Source: CAYQUV01 sp964421005
GTDB taxonomy: Bacteria; Patescibacteriota; Minisyncoccia; Minisyncoccales; CG1-02-41-26
Assembly: GCA_964421005.1 (NCBI GenBank)
Contig: CAYQUV010000003.1
Location: 1-42,945 of the forward strand
Length of the DNA: 42,945 nucleotides
Direction of reading: 5' to 3'
Shown here: positions 20,609-28,556 of the stretch, one piece after another
Layout of the letters: every line of letters starts with the position of its first letter
How positions within the stretch are numbered: position 1 is the stretch's first letter
Position numbers and translations under genes: made by a program
Notes under the pieces: generated by a model
The model's input: the letters and a program-made list of their open reading frames with translations, nothing else
Databases searched by the model: none
What the model was told of the DNA's origin: nothing

Positions 20609-21716
20609 TTTAACTCTTTTGATTTTAATCTCAATTTTAATAATCTGGGGGATGTTCACCTTGGCTACCGTTTCTTTTCATTTTTCTCTGGAAAGATACG
20701 GAAACAGCTGGCATTATTTTCTTCATCAATTATTGATGGGTTTTTTACCGGGTATTTTACTTGTTTTTATTATTTTAAAACTTAATCTGGAAAAGTTTAA
20801 AAAAATAAGTTTTTATCTCTTTGGTATAAATCTGATTCTTTTAATTTTGGTTTTTTTGCCGAAAATCGGGGTTGAAATCCAGGGAGCAAGACGCTGGCTG
20901 AGTATCGGGCCGGTCTTGTTCCAGCCGTCGGAATTTCTAAAAATTACTTTCTTGCTATATCTTGCCTCCTGGCTTTCGGGAAAATTAAAGAACAAAGAAA
21001 AAACAAAGAAAAAATCAAAAGGAATCGGCTGGCAGGCTCCTTTTGTTTTTATAATAATGCTTGGAATATTAGGGCTTATTTTAAACTGGCAGCCCGACCT
21101 CAGCACTCTGATAATAATTTTTTTAGCCTCTCTTTCCGTTTACTTTGTAAGCGCTACTCCTTGGTGGCATTCAATCCCGATAGTATTGGGTAGCGGGGGA
21201 ATCGTTGCTCTCTTAATAAAATTTGAACCTTACCGATTATATCGGGTTTTACCTGTTTTAAATCCTCAGATTGATCCAATGGGAATAGGTTATCAATTGA
21301 AACAGTGTTTAATTTCTATTGGTTCGGGAAGATTGTTCGGAATCGGAAAGGGATTCAGCATCGGTCTAAGCCAGCAAAAATTTAACTTTTTACCCCAGCC
21401 GATGACCGATTCAATTTTTGCTATAATAGGAGAAGAACTCGGTTTTCTGGGATGTTCTCTTCTTGTCTTACTTTTTTTGCTCTTTGCCTGGCAGGGATTA
21501 AAGATTGGTTTAAACTCTCGCAATGAATTCTTCAAACTCCTTGCTGTAGGGATAACATCCTGGATCACTTTTCAAGCCTTCTTTAACATTGGAGGAATAA
21601 TTGGTATACTACCTTTGGCAGGCATTCCATTGCCTTTTTTCAGTTATGGTTCTTCTCATTTATTAACAGAAATGATAGCAATCGGACTTTTACTCAATAT
21701 ATCAAAAAAAACTTAA
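20589..21716 (+). CDS. ftsW: SEDS-family peptidoglycan glycosyltransferase FtsW (or RodA)
   Basis: The product of about 375 aa is a polytopic membrane protein of the SEDS family, which polymerises lipid II. Landmarks are KIGVEIQGARRWLSIGPVLF, QPSEFLKITFLLYLASWL, LNWQPDLSTLIIIFLASL, and the C-terminal GIPLPFFSYGSSHL, where relatives have PFxSYGGSS. I chose ATG 20589 (MPKNAPDL) because the frame upstream of it lies inside murD and is hydrophilic. The protein then starts directly with a membrane helix. Position between murD and murG favours FtsW over RodA, but sequence alone does not separate them here. No ribosome site is needed if it is coupled to murD. Confidence 0.9.
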   Translation: MPKNAPDLTLLILISILIIWGMFTLATVSFHFSLERYGNSWHYFLHQLLMGFLPGILLVFIILKLNLEKFKKISFYLFGINLILLILVFLPKIGVEIQGARRWLSIGPVLFQPSEFLKITFLLYLASWLSGKLKNKEKTKKKSKGIGWQAPFVFIIMLGILGLILNWQPDLSTLIIIFLASLSVYFVSATPWWHSIPIVLGSGGIVALLIKFEPYRLYRVLPVLNPQIDPMGIGYQLKQCLISIGSGRLFGIGKGFSIGLSQQKFNFLPQPMTDSIFAIIGEELGFLGCSLLVLLFLLFAWQGLKIGLNSRNEFFKLLAVGITSWITFQAFFNIGGIIGILPLAGIPLPFFSYGSSHLLTEMIAIGLLLNISKKT

Positions 21717-21840
21717 TAATTTGCTAATTCTCCCAATAACAGGTTAATCCAAACCAATTGATAAGTTGAAAGAAAATTAATCTATCAAAACTTTATATCA
21801 AAAAGCAGATTAGCCACATTGGGAAATTAGTATCGTATTT

Positions 21841-22968
21841 ATGAAAATTGTCTTTACCGGTGGCGGCACCGGAGGTCATATCTTTCCTATTTTGGCTATT
21901 TCAAGGGAACTAAAAAAAATATCTTCTCATCCTGATTTAAGATTGTATTACATTGGTCCAAAAGATAAATACGGTTTGGATTTATTGGCTCAGGAGGGCG
22001 TTATTATTAAAAATATATTAACCGGTAAACTGAGAAGGTATTTTTCTCTAAAAAATTTCACAGATTTTTTAAAATTGCCAATCGGTTTTATTCAGGCGTT
22101 CTTCTGGCTTTTCTGGTTAAACCCTGATCTTGTTTTCAGCAAAGGGGGGCACGGTTCTTTTTTTACCACACTCAGCGCTTATATTCTGAACATCCCCATA
22201 TTTTTACATGAATCGGATGCAATTCCCGGCTTCGCTTCAAAAATTGAAAGTAAATATTCTATGGAGATTTTTGTTTCTTTTCCAAAAACGGACTTTTTCC
22301 CAAAAGACAAAAGAGTTTTAATCGGTAATCCAATCCGTGAAGAAATTCTGGGAGGAACTAAAGAAGAAGCTAAAAAATTATTTAACCTTGAAGGCAAGAA
22401 ACCCTTAATTTTAGTTTTAGGCGGTTCCCAAGGGTCCCAGAAAATCAATGATGTAATTCTAGAAATTCTACCCGATCTATTGAAAAAGTTTGAGATAATT
22501 CATCAAACCGGGAAAGCAAACTTTAAAAGAGTAAGAGCCGAAGCAAAAGCAATTTTATTTGACGAAAGCCTTAAAAATTATTACCATCCCTTCCCATTTT
22601 TAAAAGAAGTCCATCTCAAACAGGCGCTTGGGGCTTGCGATTTGGTTGTCTCGAGGGCCGGCTCGGGAAGTATATTTGAAATAGCAGCCTGCGGCAAACC
22701 TGCCCTCTTAATTCCTTTATCTCATGCCGCTCAGAACCACCAATTAAAAAATGCCTATATTTTTTCAGAAACGGGAGGGGGAGAAGTTATTGAAGAAAAG
22801 AATTTCAAACCACACTTCTTTCTGGAAAAACTGAAATATCTTTTTGAAAGAAGGGATATCCTGGAAAATATGGCAAATAACTCTCTGAGATTTGCTCGCC
22901 CCAGAGCAGCAAAAATTATTGCTTCTTATATTAACGAATACCTTAAGGCAATAAAGAATGAAAAATAA
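21841..22968 (+). CDS. murG: UDP-N-acetylglucosamine--N-acetylmuramyl-(pentapeptide) pyrophosphoryl-undecaprenol GlcNAc transferase
   Basis: MurG converts lipid I to lipid II at the inner membrane face. The 375-aa GT28 protein shows the glycine loop TGGGTGGHIFP (6-16), SKGGHGSFFTTL, the hydrophobic patch NIPIFLHESDAIPG, LVLGGSQGSQKIND at the second domain, and the donor-binding VVSRAGSGSIFEIAACGKPALLIP with the following LSHAAQNHQ. Length and motif order are normal. The 124-nt gap after ftsW holds no clear promoter or terminator, so it is probably cotranscribed. gltX follows with its own promoter. Confidence 0.95.
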   Translation: MKIVFTGGGTGGHIFPILAISRELKKISSHPDLRLYYIGPKDKYGLDLLAQEGVIIKNILTGKLRRYFSLKNFTDFLKLPIGFIQAFFWLFWLNPDLVFSKGGHGSFFTTLSAYILNIPIFLHESDAIPGFASKIESKYSMEIFVSFPKTDFFPKDKRVLIGNPIREEILGGTKEEAKKLFNLEGKKPLILVLGGSQGSQKINDVILEILPDLLKKFEIIHQTGKANFKRVRAEAKAILFDESLKNYYHPFPFLKEVHLKQALGACDLVVSRAGSGSIFEIAACGKPALLIPLSHAAQNHQLKNAYIFSETGGGEVIEEKNFKPHFFLEKLKYLFERRDILENMANNSLRFARPRAAKIIASYINEYLKAIKNEK

Positions 22969-22973
22969 AAAGA

Positions 22974-23003
22974 TTGACAATTGTTCTAGAATAAATTTAG
23001 AAT
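22974..23003 (+). promoter_or_regulatory. gltX promoter, leaderless type
   Basis: TTGACA (22974-22979), an 18-nt spacer and TAGAAT (22998-23003) end 7 nt before the ATG at 23011, so transcription should begin at the start codon. Confidence 0.7.
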
Positions 23004-23010
23004 AAAACTG

Positions 23011-24654
23011 ATGATAGATGATCTCAAATTAATAAGACCGGGAGAGATTCGGGTAAGAATCGCTCCTTCACCAACGGGGGCACTACATATCGGAGTAGCC
23101 CGGACAGCTCTTTTTAATTTTCTCTTCAGTAAAAAATACCAGGGAGTTTTTATATTAAGAATCGAAGATACCGATACCGAAAGGTCAAAACCGAAATGGG
23201 AAAAAGAAATTATAGAAGGATTAAAATGGCTAAAACTGGATTATCAAGAAGGGCCCGATATCGGCGGCAATTACGGACCATACAGGCAATCAGAAAGAAA
23301 GAAAATTTACAAAAAATACATTGAAAAACTTCTGGAAGAGAAAAAAATCTATTATTGTTTCTGTTCTCCGGAAGAACTTGAATCTCACCGTAATTATTTA
23401 ATGAGTATTGGCAAGCCGCCTCGCTATTCCGGAAAATGCAGAACACTCAGCGAAGAGGACGTTAAAAAGAATTTAAAAAGCGGCAAACCTTACGTTTTAA
23501 GGTTTAAAACTCCTTCAAAAAAAGTTGTTTTCAAAGACCTGTTGAGAGAAAAAATTGAATATGACACTGACAGCTTCGGAGATATAGTTGTAGCGAAAAA
23601 TAAAGAAACTCCTCTTTATAATTTAGCTTCTGTTATTGATGATTTCGAAATGAAGATAACTCATATTATCCGAGGAGAAGACCATATTCCAAACACACCA
23701 AAGCAAATCTTGATAGCAGAGGCGTTAGGAATAACTCCTCCAAAATATCTCCATTTACCTCTTATTTTAGGTCCCGATAAGGCAAAATTAAGCAAAAGAC
23801 ATAATGTTAAATCTCTCCTGGAATATAAAAAAGAAGGGTATTTACCAGAGGCTATAATTAATTTTCTGGCTTTTTTGGGCTGGAATCCAGGAACCAACAG
23901 AGAAATTTTCTCTCTTACCTCTTTAATCCAAGAGTTTTCCATAGAAGGAATCCAGAAATCCGGAGCGATTTTCAATTCCCAGAGATTAGACTGGCTAAAC
24001 GGCTTTTATATTCGCCAAAAATCAAAAGAAAAAATAACCGAACTTTGCTTGCCTTATTTAATTGAATCAGGATTAATCAAACCCTATCTGCCCACAGAAA
24101 AACACCCCGAGAAAAGTGGTATTCTCAAAAAATCAAAAGATCTCATTTCTAAATCTTCTGAATCCTCCAAACCATCTTGCCCTCAACCATTTTATGACGC
24201 TAAATTAATAACACAGAAATTCAAGATAAGAGAAACAGAAGAAGTGATTACTTTTGACAATTTGAAAGCCATTGTCGCTTTATATCAAGAAAGATTAAAA
24301 AAGCTCTCGGAAATTATCACATTAACAGATTTCTTTTTTAAGGAAAAACTGGATTATCCAAAAGAGTTTTTAAAATGGAAAAATATGGATGAAAAAGAAA
24401 TTAAAAATTCTCTTGACAAATTAAAGAAAACATTGGGTAAAATAAAAAGTGCGGATTGGAATAAGAAAAATATAGAAATTTCAATATTAAACCTAGTGGG
24501 ACAAATCGGAGAAGGGGACAGAGGGAAAATTTTGTGGCCTTTGAGAGTTGCTCTTAGCGGAAAAAAGGCTTCGGCAGGACCTTTCGAAATAGCAGAGATT
24601 CTGGGGAAAGAAAAGAGTATAGAGAGAATAAAAGAAGCAATGAGAAAGCTATAA
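23011..24654 (+). CDS. gltX: Glutamate--tRNA ligase (possibly non-discriminating)
   Basis: The class I synthetase has RIAPSPTGALHIGVAR (HIGH site at 26-28), LRIEDTDTER, LGWNPGTNREIF, and the KMSKS-equivalent KLSKR at 259-263. Cys116 and Cys118 (CFCSPEEL) with Cys143 suggest a partly preserved zinc site. At 547 aa it is longer than the usual 470-490 because of extra residues near 360-400, a Ser/Lys/Pro-rich stretch (ILKKSKDLISKSSESSKPSC) that looks like a lineage insertion. The C-terminal anticodon domain is helical and ends IERIKEAM. GlnRS is excluded by the N-terminal motif. Whether it misacylates tRNA-Gln depends on gatCAB genes that are not in the window. Transcription appears leaderless. 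Confidence 0.95.
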   Translation: MIDDLKLIRPGEIRVRIAPSPTGALHIGVARTALFNFLFSKKYQGVFILRIEDTDTERSKPKWEKEIIEGLKWLKLDYQEGPDIGGNYGPYRQSERKKIYKKYIEKLLEEKKIYYCFCSPEELESHRNYLMSIGKPPRYSGKCRTLSEEDVKKNLKSGKPYVLRFKTPSKKVVFKDLLREKIEYDTDSFGDIVVAKNKETPLYNLASVIDDFEMKITHIIRGEDHIPNTPKQILIAEALGITPPKYLHLPLILGPDKAKLSKRHNVKSLLEYKKEGYLPEAIINFLAFLGWNPGTNREIFSLTSLIQEFSIEGIQKSGAIFNSQRLDWLNGFYIRQKSKEKITELCLPYLIESGLIKPYLPTEKHPEKSGILKKSKDLISKSSESSKPSCPQPFYDAKLITQKFKIRETEEVITFDNLKAIVALYQERLKKLSEIITLTDFFFKEKLDYPKEFLKWKNMDEKEIKNSLDKLKKTLGKIKSADWNKKNIEISILNLVGQIGEGDRGKILWPLRVALSGKKASAGPFEIAEILGKEKSIERIKEAMRKL

Positions 24655-24674
24655 GGTTATAATAAGTGACGCTC

Positions 24675-24730
24675 CTATATAAATTATACTTTATATAGTC
24701 CTGTCATAAAATTACAATATAACTTGTAAT
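24675..24730. promoter_or_regulatory. Two perfect dyads upstream of the secreted protein gene
   Basis: CTATATAAA (24675-24683) is mirrored by TTTATATAG (24690-24698), and ATTACAA (24711-24717) by TTGTAAT (24724-24730), each with a 6-nt spacer. They occupy most of the 83-nt gap. They look like operators or small hairpins; there is no T tract of the terminator kind. Confidence 0.4.
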
Positions 24731-24737
24731 CTGATTT

Positions 24738-25184
24738 ATGAACAAATTTGTATTATTTAGTGTTATTTCTATTATTTCCGGAATTTGTTTCGGAATTTCT
24801 GATCTTTTGCCTATTCAAATTTCTTTTGCTCAAACTTATCCGGAAACCGAACTAACAAATGGAATCCAATCAACAGAAGGGGAAATAACAGAAGAAATAG
24901 AAAAAAGGTTTGAAAAAGAGATAAACGCCGGCGAAAAAGTAGGCGAAAAAGTAATTGAAGTTCTAAAAAATAACCTAAAAGGCGTTCTGTCAAAATGGAA
25001 AGATATTCATCTCAAAATAACGAAATACTGGAAAGAGAATATTTTACCAAAAATTCAAAGTTGGTATGAAAAGAAAGAATCGGAAATAGAAGAGGAATTT
25101 AAAAAAGAAAAAGATGAGATGAGAGAATCAATCAAGAATATTTTCTCGGGGTTCTGGCAATTAATAAAAGAGCTAATCAAATAA
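24738..25184 (+). CDS. Secreted, highly charged helical protein of unknown function
   Basis: The 148-aa product opens with a classical signal peptide (short basic start, hydrophobic residues 4-20, then ISFAQ before TYPETEL), so it is probably exported with cleavage near residue 32. The rest is Lys/Glu-rich and almost wholly helical. The pattern KWKDIHLKITKYWKENILPK, followed by Glu/Lys heptads to the C-terminus, suggests a long helix pair or coiled coil. No Cys follows the signal, so it is not a lipoprotein. I recognise no family. It sits alone between gltX and the Xer gene, with two dyads upstream. A periplasmic or surface structural role is possible but not shown. Confidence 0.7.
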   Translation: MNKFVLFSVISIISGICFGISDLLPIQISFAQTYPETELTNGIQSTEGEITEEIEKRFEKEINAGEKVGEKVIEVLKNNLKGVLSKWKDIHLKITKYWKENILPKIQSWYEKKESEIEEEFKKEKDEMRESIKNIFSGFWQLIKELIK

Positions 25185-25232
25185 AAAAGTTGATTTATAA
25201 TATAAATATAGCGTTTTTCCACAACAGGGGAG

Positions 25233-25261
25233 TTGACATAAGGGTTTACAGGCCTTATATT
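25233..25261 (+). promoter_or_regulatory. Promoter of the Xer recombinase gene
   Basis: TTGACA (25233-25238), a 17-nt spacer and TATATT (25256-25261) are close to consensus. The predicted start near 25268 gives a 53-nt leader that contains the dif-like palindrome. Confidence 0.7.
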
Positions 25262-25274
25262 TAAATAAGAATAT

Positions 25275-25303
25275 ACTTCGCATAATAATAGTTTATGGAA
25301 GTT
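25275..25303 (+). promoter_or_regulatory. dif-like palindrome in the Xer gene leader
   Basis: ACTTCGCATAA (25275-25285) matches the XerC-arm consensus RNTKCGCATAA of proteobacterial dif at every position. A 7-nt centre TAATAGT separates it from TTATGGAAGTT (25293-25303). The right arm is the inverse of the left with one base missing (TTATGCGAAGT against TTATGGAAGT). It could be a recombination site, an autoregulatory operator or a leader hairpin. Confidence 0.45.
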
Positions 25304-25320
25304 TAATATGGCTCCAAAAT

Positions 25321-26283
25321 ATGGCTTTAAAAAAGACCGAAAAACCAATTATTAAATACCAGGCTGATTTTCTTGAATATCTAGAGGTTGAAAAAGGATT
25401 AGGAAACAAATCACAACAAACTTATCATAGAATGTTGAATAAATTTTTGAACTGGTTAAAGAAAAATAATTTTCAAAATTTAAAACCTCATCAATTAACA
25501 AGCGAACATATCTGGAAATACAGAGTATTCCTCTCCCGAAGCATTAATAAGAACACAGGCGAACCTTTAAAACGCACCACTCAAAATCGTTACCTTATTG
25601 TTCTAAGATGTTTGTTAAACTTCTTTGCCGACAGAAACATCTTGTCTCTGCCTGCCGAAAAGATAAAATTAGCAAAAGAACCCGAAGAAAAAGCAGTTAA
25701 ATTTTTAGATTTAGAGCAAATTAAAAGATTGATTTCAGCACCTAACACCAAAACTTTAACTGGTTTAAGAGACCGAGTTATTTTAGAGAGTTTATTTTCA
25801 ACCGGAATGAGGGTCGCTGAGTTAGCCAATTTAGACAAAGAACAAATAAAAATTACCCCTACTACAAAAGAATTAGAAATTACCATCATCGGTAAAGGAA
25901 ATCGCCCCCGGCCGGTGTATTTCTCTGAAAGATGCGTAAACTGGTTAAGAGAATACCTTAAAACACGAAAAGATAAAGAGAAGGCTTTGTTTATCCGTTA
26001 TAAGGGACCGAAAGATAGCCCATTACGGCTAACCACCAGGTCTATTGAGAATATTGTTGATAAATATGCTAAAAAGGCCGGAGTTCCAATCTTTACCGTT
26101 CCCCACACTCTAAGGCACAGTTTTGCCACCGACCTTTTAAGCAAAGGAGTTGATTTGAGAACCGTCCAAGAATTTCTTGGTCACAAAAGTATCGCCACTA
26201 CTCAAATTTATACTCACGTTATTTCCAAAAGATTAAAAGATATTCATCGTAAATTCCACAGCGATAAAGAGTTAGAAGAATAG
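25321..26283 (+). CDS. xerD: Tyrosine recombinase, XerC/XerD-like
   Basis: The 320-aa protein has the SAM-like N-terminal domain (YLEVEKGLGNKSQQTYHR) and the catalytic domain with all tyrosine-recombinase residues: R164 in TGMRVAELANL, K192 in GKGNRP, H262 and R265 in HTLRHSFATDLL, H288 in LGHKSIATTQ and the nucleophile Y297 in IYTHV. Such enzymes resolve chromosome dimers at dif. The length is slightly above the usual 300 because of extra residues at both ends. No phage or transposon genes are near, which favours a housekeeping Xer over an integrase. A single Xer protein may act alone here. The start ATG lacks a good Shine-Dalgarno; an out-of-frame ATG at 25308 opens a 15-codon frame overlapping it. 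Confidence 0.88.
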   Translation: MALKKTEKPIIKYQADFLEYLEVEKGLGNKSQQTYHRMLNKFLNWLKKNNFQNLKPHQLTSEHIWKYRVFLSRSINKNTGEPLKRTTQNRYLIVLRCLLNFFADRNILSLPAEKIKLAKEPEEKAVKFLDLEQIKRLISAPNTKTLTGLRDRVILESLFSTGMRVAELANLDKEQIKITPTTKELEITIIGKGNRPRPVYFSERCVNWLREYLKTRKDKEKALFIRYKGPKDSPLRLTTRSIENIVDKYAKKAGVPIFTVPHTLRHSFATDLLSKGVDLRTVQEFLGHKSIATTQIYTHVISKRLKDIHRKFHSDKELEE

Positions 26284-26294
26284 TTTACAGTTAG

Positions 26295-26429
26295 ATCATT
26301 CAGATATATTCTCAATCTCTAAGGGAGGCTTTTGAAAATGATATTGAAACAGCATCCCCACCCCGAAACTCAAAAGACACAGAAGAAAAACTATTAAAAG
26401 CAGTAAAATATCATTTAAGTGGGACTTGA
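26295..26429 (+). other. Short coding-like frame without a normal start, between xer and rpmA
   Basis: After a TAG at 26292-26294, one frame reads 44 codons to TGA 26427-26429, including SLREAFENDIETASPPRN and EEKLLKAVKYHLSGT. The amphipathic composition looks coding, but only ATC or ATT could start it. A separate 17-codon ATG frame at 26338 has a GGGAGG 9 nt upstream. It may be a gene remnant or a very small gene; support is weak. Confidence 0.25.
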
Positions 26430-26437
26430 AAAAATTT

Positions 26438-26466
26438 TTGAGATCTGATAACATATAAAATATATT
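26438..26466 (+). promoter_or_regulatory. rpmA promoter, leaderless type
   Basis: TTGAGA (26438-26443), a 17-nt spacer and TATATT (26461-26466) end 5 nt before the ATG at 26472. Confidence 0.65.
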
Positions 26467-26471
26467 AATTT

Positions 26472-26744
26472 ATGGCTAAAACAAAATCAAAAGGAGCAAC
26501 AAAATTGGGCAGAGATTCTCTGCCAAAATATCTTGGAGTTAAAGCTTCCGATGGCGAAACAGTCAAACCGGGAATGATAATAATCCGTCAAAGAGGGATG
26601 AAATTTTTGCCTGGAAAAAACGTTGGTTGCGGTAAAGATTTTACTCTTTTTGCCCTAAAGCAAGGTAAAGTTAAATTTAAAACAAAAAGAAAAAGAAATT
26701 TTACAGGCAATCAAAGATTAGTAAAAGTAGTGGAAGTATTATAA
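26472..26744 (+). CDS. rpmA: 50S ribosomal protein bL27
   Basis: bL27 lies near the peptidyl-transferase centre of the large subunit. The 90-aa product is full length. The basic N-terminus KGATKLGRDSLPKYLGVKAS matches the family SxxGRDSxxKxLGVK pattern, GMIIIRQRGMKFLPG is the core, and NVGCGKDFTLFALKQGKVKF is the usual beta region. The N-terminal residues lack the extended cleaved leader seen in Firmicutes. bL21 (rplU), its normal partner, is not beside it. The ATG lies 5 nt after the -10 box, so a leaderless message is predicted even for this highly expressed gene. Its 3' end overlaps convergent pyrG by six bases, with no terminator between. Confidence 0.96.
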   Translation: MAKTKSKGATKLGRDSLPKYLGVKASDGETVKPGMIIIRQRGMKFLPGKNVGCGKDFTLFALKQGKVKFKTKRKRNFTGNQRLVKVVEVL

Positions 26745-28415
26745 TCTGTTTATTTTTAAACAACTTTTAATAAATTCTCTGAATAATGGATGAGGTCTTA
26801 ATGGCCTTGATTTAAATTCTGGATGAAATTGAACACCCACAAAAAATGGATGTTTTTTTATTTCAACAATCTCTACCAAATCCCTTTCAGGGTTAACTCC
26901 GGCTATTATCAAACCTTTCTTCTTTAGTATTTCCCTAAACTGATTGTTCACTTCGTAACGATGGCGGTGACGCTCGGAAATTAAAGATTTGCCATAAGCT
27001 TCGCGGCTCCTTGTTCCAGGAATCAATTTACAATTATAAGAACCCAGTCTCATTGTTCCGCCGTAATTTCTTTGATTTATCTTTTCTTTTTGGTCCGGCA
27101 TAACATCAATCACTGGAACTTGACATTTTCTATTTTTTGTGCCCTTAGTGCCCTTAGATAAAGAATTGTCAGGAGATTCGAGAAATTCGGTTGAGCAAGC
27201 GCCTTTTAATCCGCAAACATTTCTGGCAAATTCAATTACACTAAGCTGCATCCCTAAACAAAGCCCCAAAAAAGGAATTTTGTTAACTCTTAAATATTCA
27301 ATGGCTGCTATTTTCCCTTCTACTCCCCTACTCCCGAAACCACCGGGCACAATTACTCCGTCGAATTGATTAAGATTTTTAAGATTAGTGTGGGAAATTT
27401 CGTAATCTTCAGCATCGAGCCAGACAATTTCAGGATTGGCGTCAAAGCTATAACTTGCGTGTTTTATAGCTTCAATAATAGAAATATAGGAATCCATTAA
27501 TGTAAAATCCCCTGTTTTAAAGTACTTGCCAACTATCCCTATTTTCACTTTTCTTTTTGGGTTTTGAATAACGCGAGAAAGTTTCTCCCATTTCTTTAAA
27601 TCGCTTTTTCTTCCCCTCAATCCGAATTTATCTAAAATCTGATTACCCAAACTATCTTTTTCAAAATTAACCGGTATTTCATAAATAGATTTTATATCGG
27701 GGGCAGAAATAACATCTTTTTCCGAGACATTACAAAAAATTGAAATCTTCCGTTTTCTCGGTTTATCAAGAGGCACTTGAGATCTTGCAACTATAATATC
27801 GGGCTGAATCCCTGCCATATTAAGCGATCTTACCGCATACTGTGTCGGTTTTGTTTTCATTTCGCCAATCATTTTCGGAATCGGCAAGAAACTGACCAAA
27901 ATAAAAACGACATCTTTTGGATATCGTAATTTAAGCATTCTTGCTGCTTCTAAGAATAAAAGATTCTGATATTCTCCCACCGTTCCCCCAATTTCAATAA
28001 GAATAAAATCAGCTCCGGTTTTTCTTTCAAGTTTCTTTATTCTTCTGATTACTTCTTCCGGTATATGAGGAACCACTTCAACACATTTCCCTTGATATTG
28101 TAAATTTCTTTCTTTTTCAATAACTGTCTGATAAATTTTGCCGGTGGTCATATAATTGTCGGTTCCCAAGTCCTCGTCTAAAAATCTTTCGTAATTGCCA
28201 ATATCCTGGTCGCATTCAATTCCATCATCGGTAACAAAAACTTCTCCATGCTCAACCGGATTCATTGTCCCTGCATCAACATTTATATAAGGGTCAATTT
28301 TTATCGCTTGAACTTTGAATCCCTTACTAATTAATATCCTACCGATAGAGGCAGTTGTAACCCCTTTGCCGATACCGGACATTACCCCACCTGAAATAAA
28401 AATATAGCGAGCCAT
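26739..28415 (-). CDS. pyrG: CTP synthase
   Basis: CTP synthase aminates UTP with glutamine-derived ammonia. The 558-aa protein has the synthetase domain (IFISGGVMSGIGKGVTTAS with the P-loop at 9-18, KIDPYINVDAGTM, GEVFVTDDG, EIGGTVGEYQ). A linker leads to a class I glutamine amidotransferase domain with VPGGFGSRG, nucleophile Cys in FLGLCLGMQ, and the HPEF triad part. MSGIGKG differs slightly from the common VSSLGKG. A small insert rich in Ser, Lys, Gly and Thr (DNSLSKGTKGTKNRK) sits in the amidotransferase domain before VIDVMPDQ. It is convergent with rpmA and downstream of rplI, with a weak terminator between them. TATAAA lies 5 nt before its ATG. Confidence 0.96.
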   Translation of the reverse strand: MARYIFISGGVMSGIGKGVTTASIGRILISKGFKVQAIKIDPYINVDAGTMNPVEHGEVFVTDDGIECDQDIGNYERFLDEDLGTDNYMTTGKIYQTVIEKERNLQYQGKCVEVVPHIPEEVIRRIKKLERKTGADFILIEIGGTVGEYQNLLFLEAARMLKLRYPKDVVFILVSFLPIPKMIGEMKTKPTQYAVRSLNMAGIQPDIIVARSQVPLDKPRKRKISIFCNVSEKDVISAPDIKSIYEIPVNFEKDSLGNQILDKFGLRGRKSDLKKWEKLSRVIQNPKRKVKIGIVGKYFKTGDFTLMDSYISIIEAIKHASYSFDANPEIVWLDAEDYEISHTNLKNLNQFDGVIVPGGFGSRGVEGKIAAIEYLRVNKIPFLGLCLGMQLSVIEFARNVCGLKGACSTEFLESPDNSLSKGTKGTKNRKCQVPVIDVMPDQKEKINQRNYGGTMRLGSYNCKLIPGTRSREAYGKSLISERHRHRYEVNNQFREILKKKGLIIAGVNPERDLVEIVEIKKHPFFVGVQFHPEFKSRPLRPHPLFREFIKSCLKINRL

Positions 28416-28487
28416 AAATATTTATATTTTAATAGATGTTTTTAAATACTTTATCTTCTTGGTTATATTTATGATAAAATAACATAT

Positions 28488-28510
28488 AAAAAAAATTTGC
28501 AAAAGGCAAA
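28488..28510 (-). terminator. Probable rplI terminator
   Basis: On the minus strand TTTGC (28510-28506) and GCAAA (28500-28496) form a short 5-bp stem with a 5-nt loop, followed directly by eight Ts. The stem is weak but the T tract is good. Confidence 0.5.
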
Positions 28511-28556
28511 AATTCTTTATTTAGTTCAATCCGCCAAAACTAACATCTTAAACCGA

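Noticed and set aside
22987..23006. Direct repeat TAGAATAAA before gltX as an operator pair.
   Set aside because: The second copy is the -10 box and the first is explained by AT-rich composition; too short to support.
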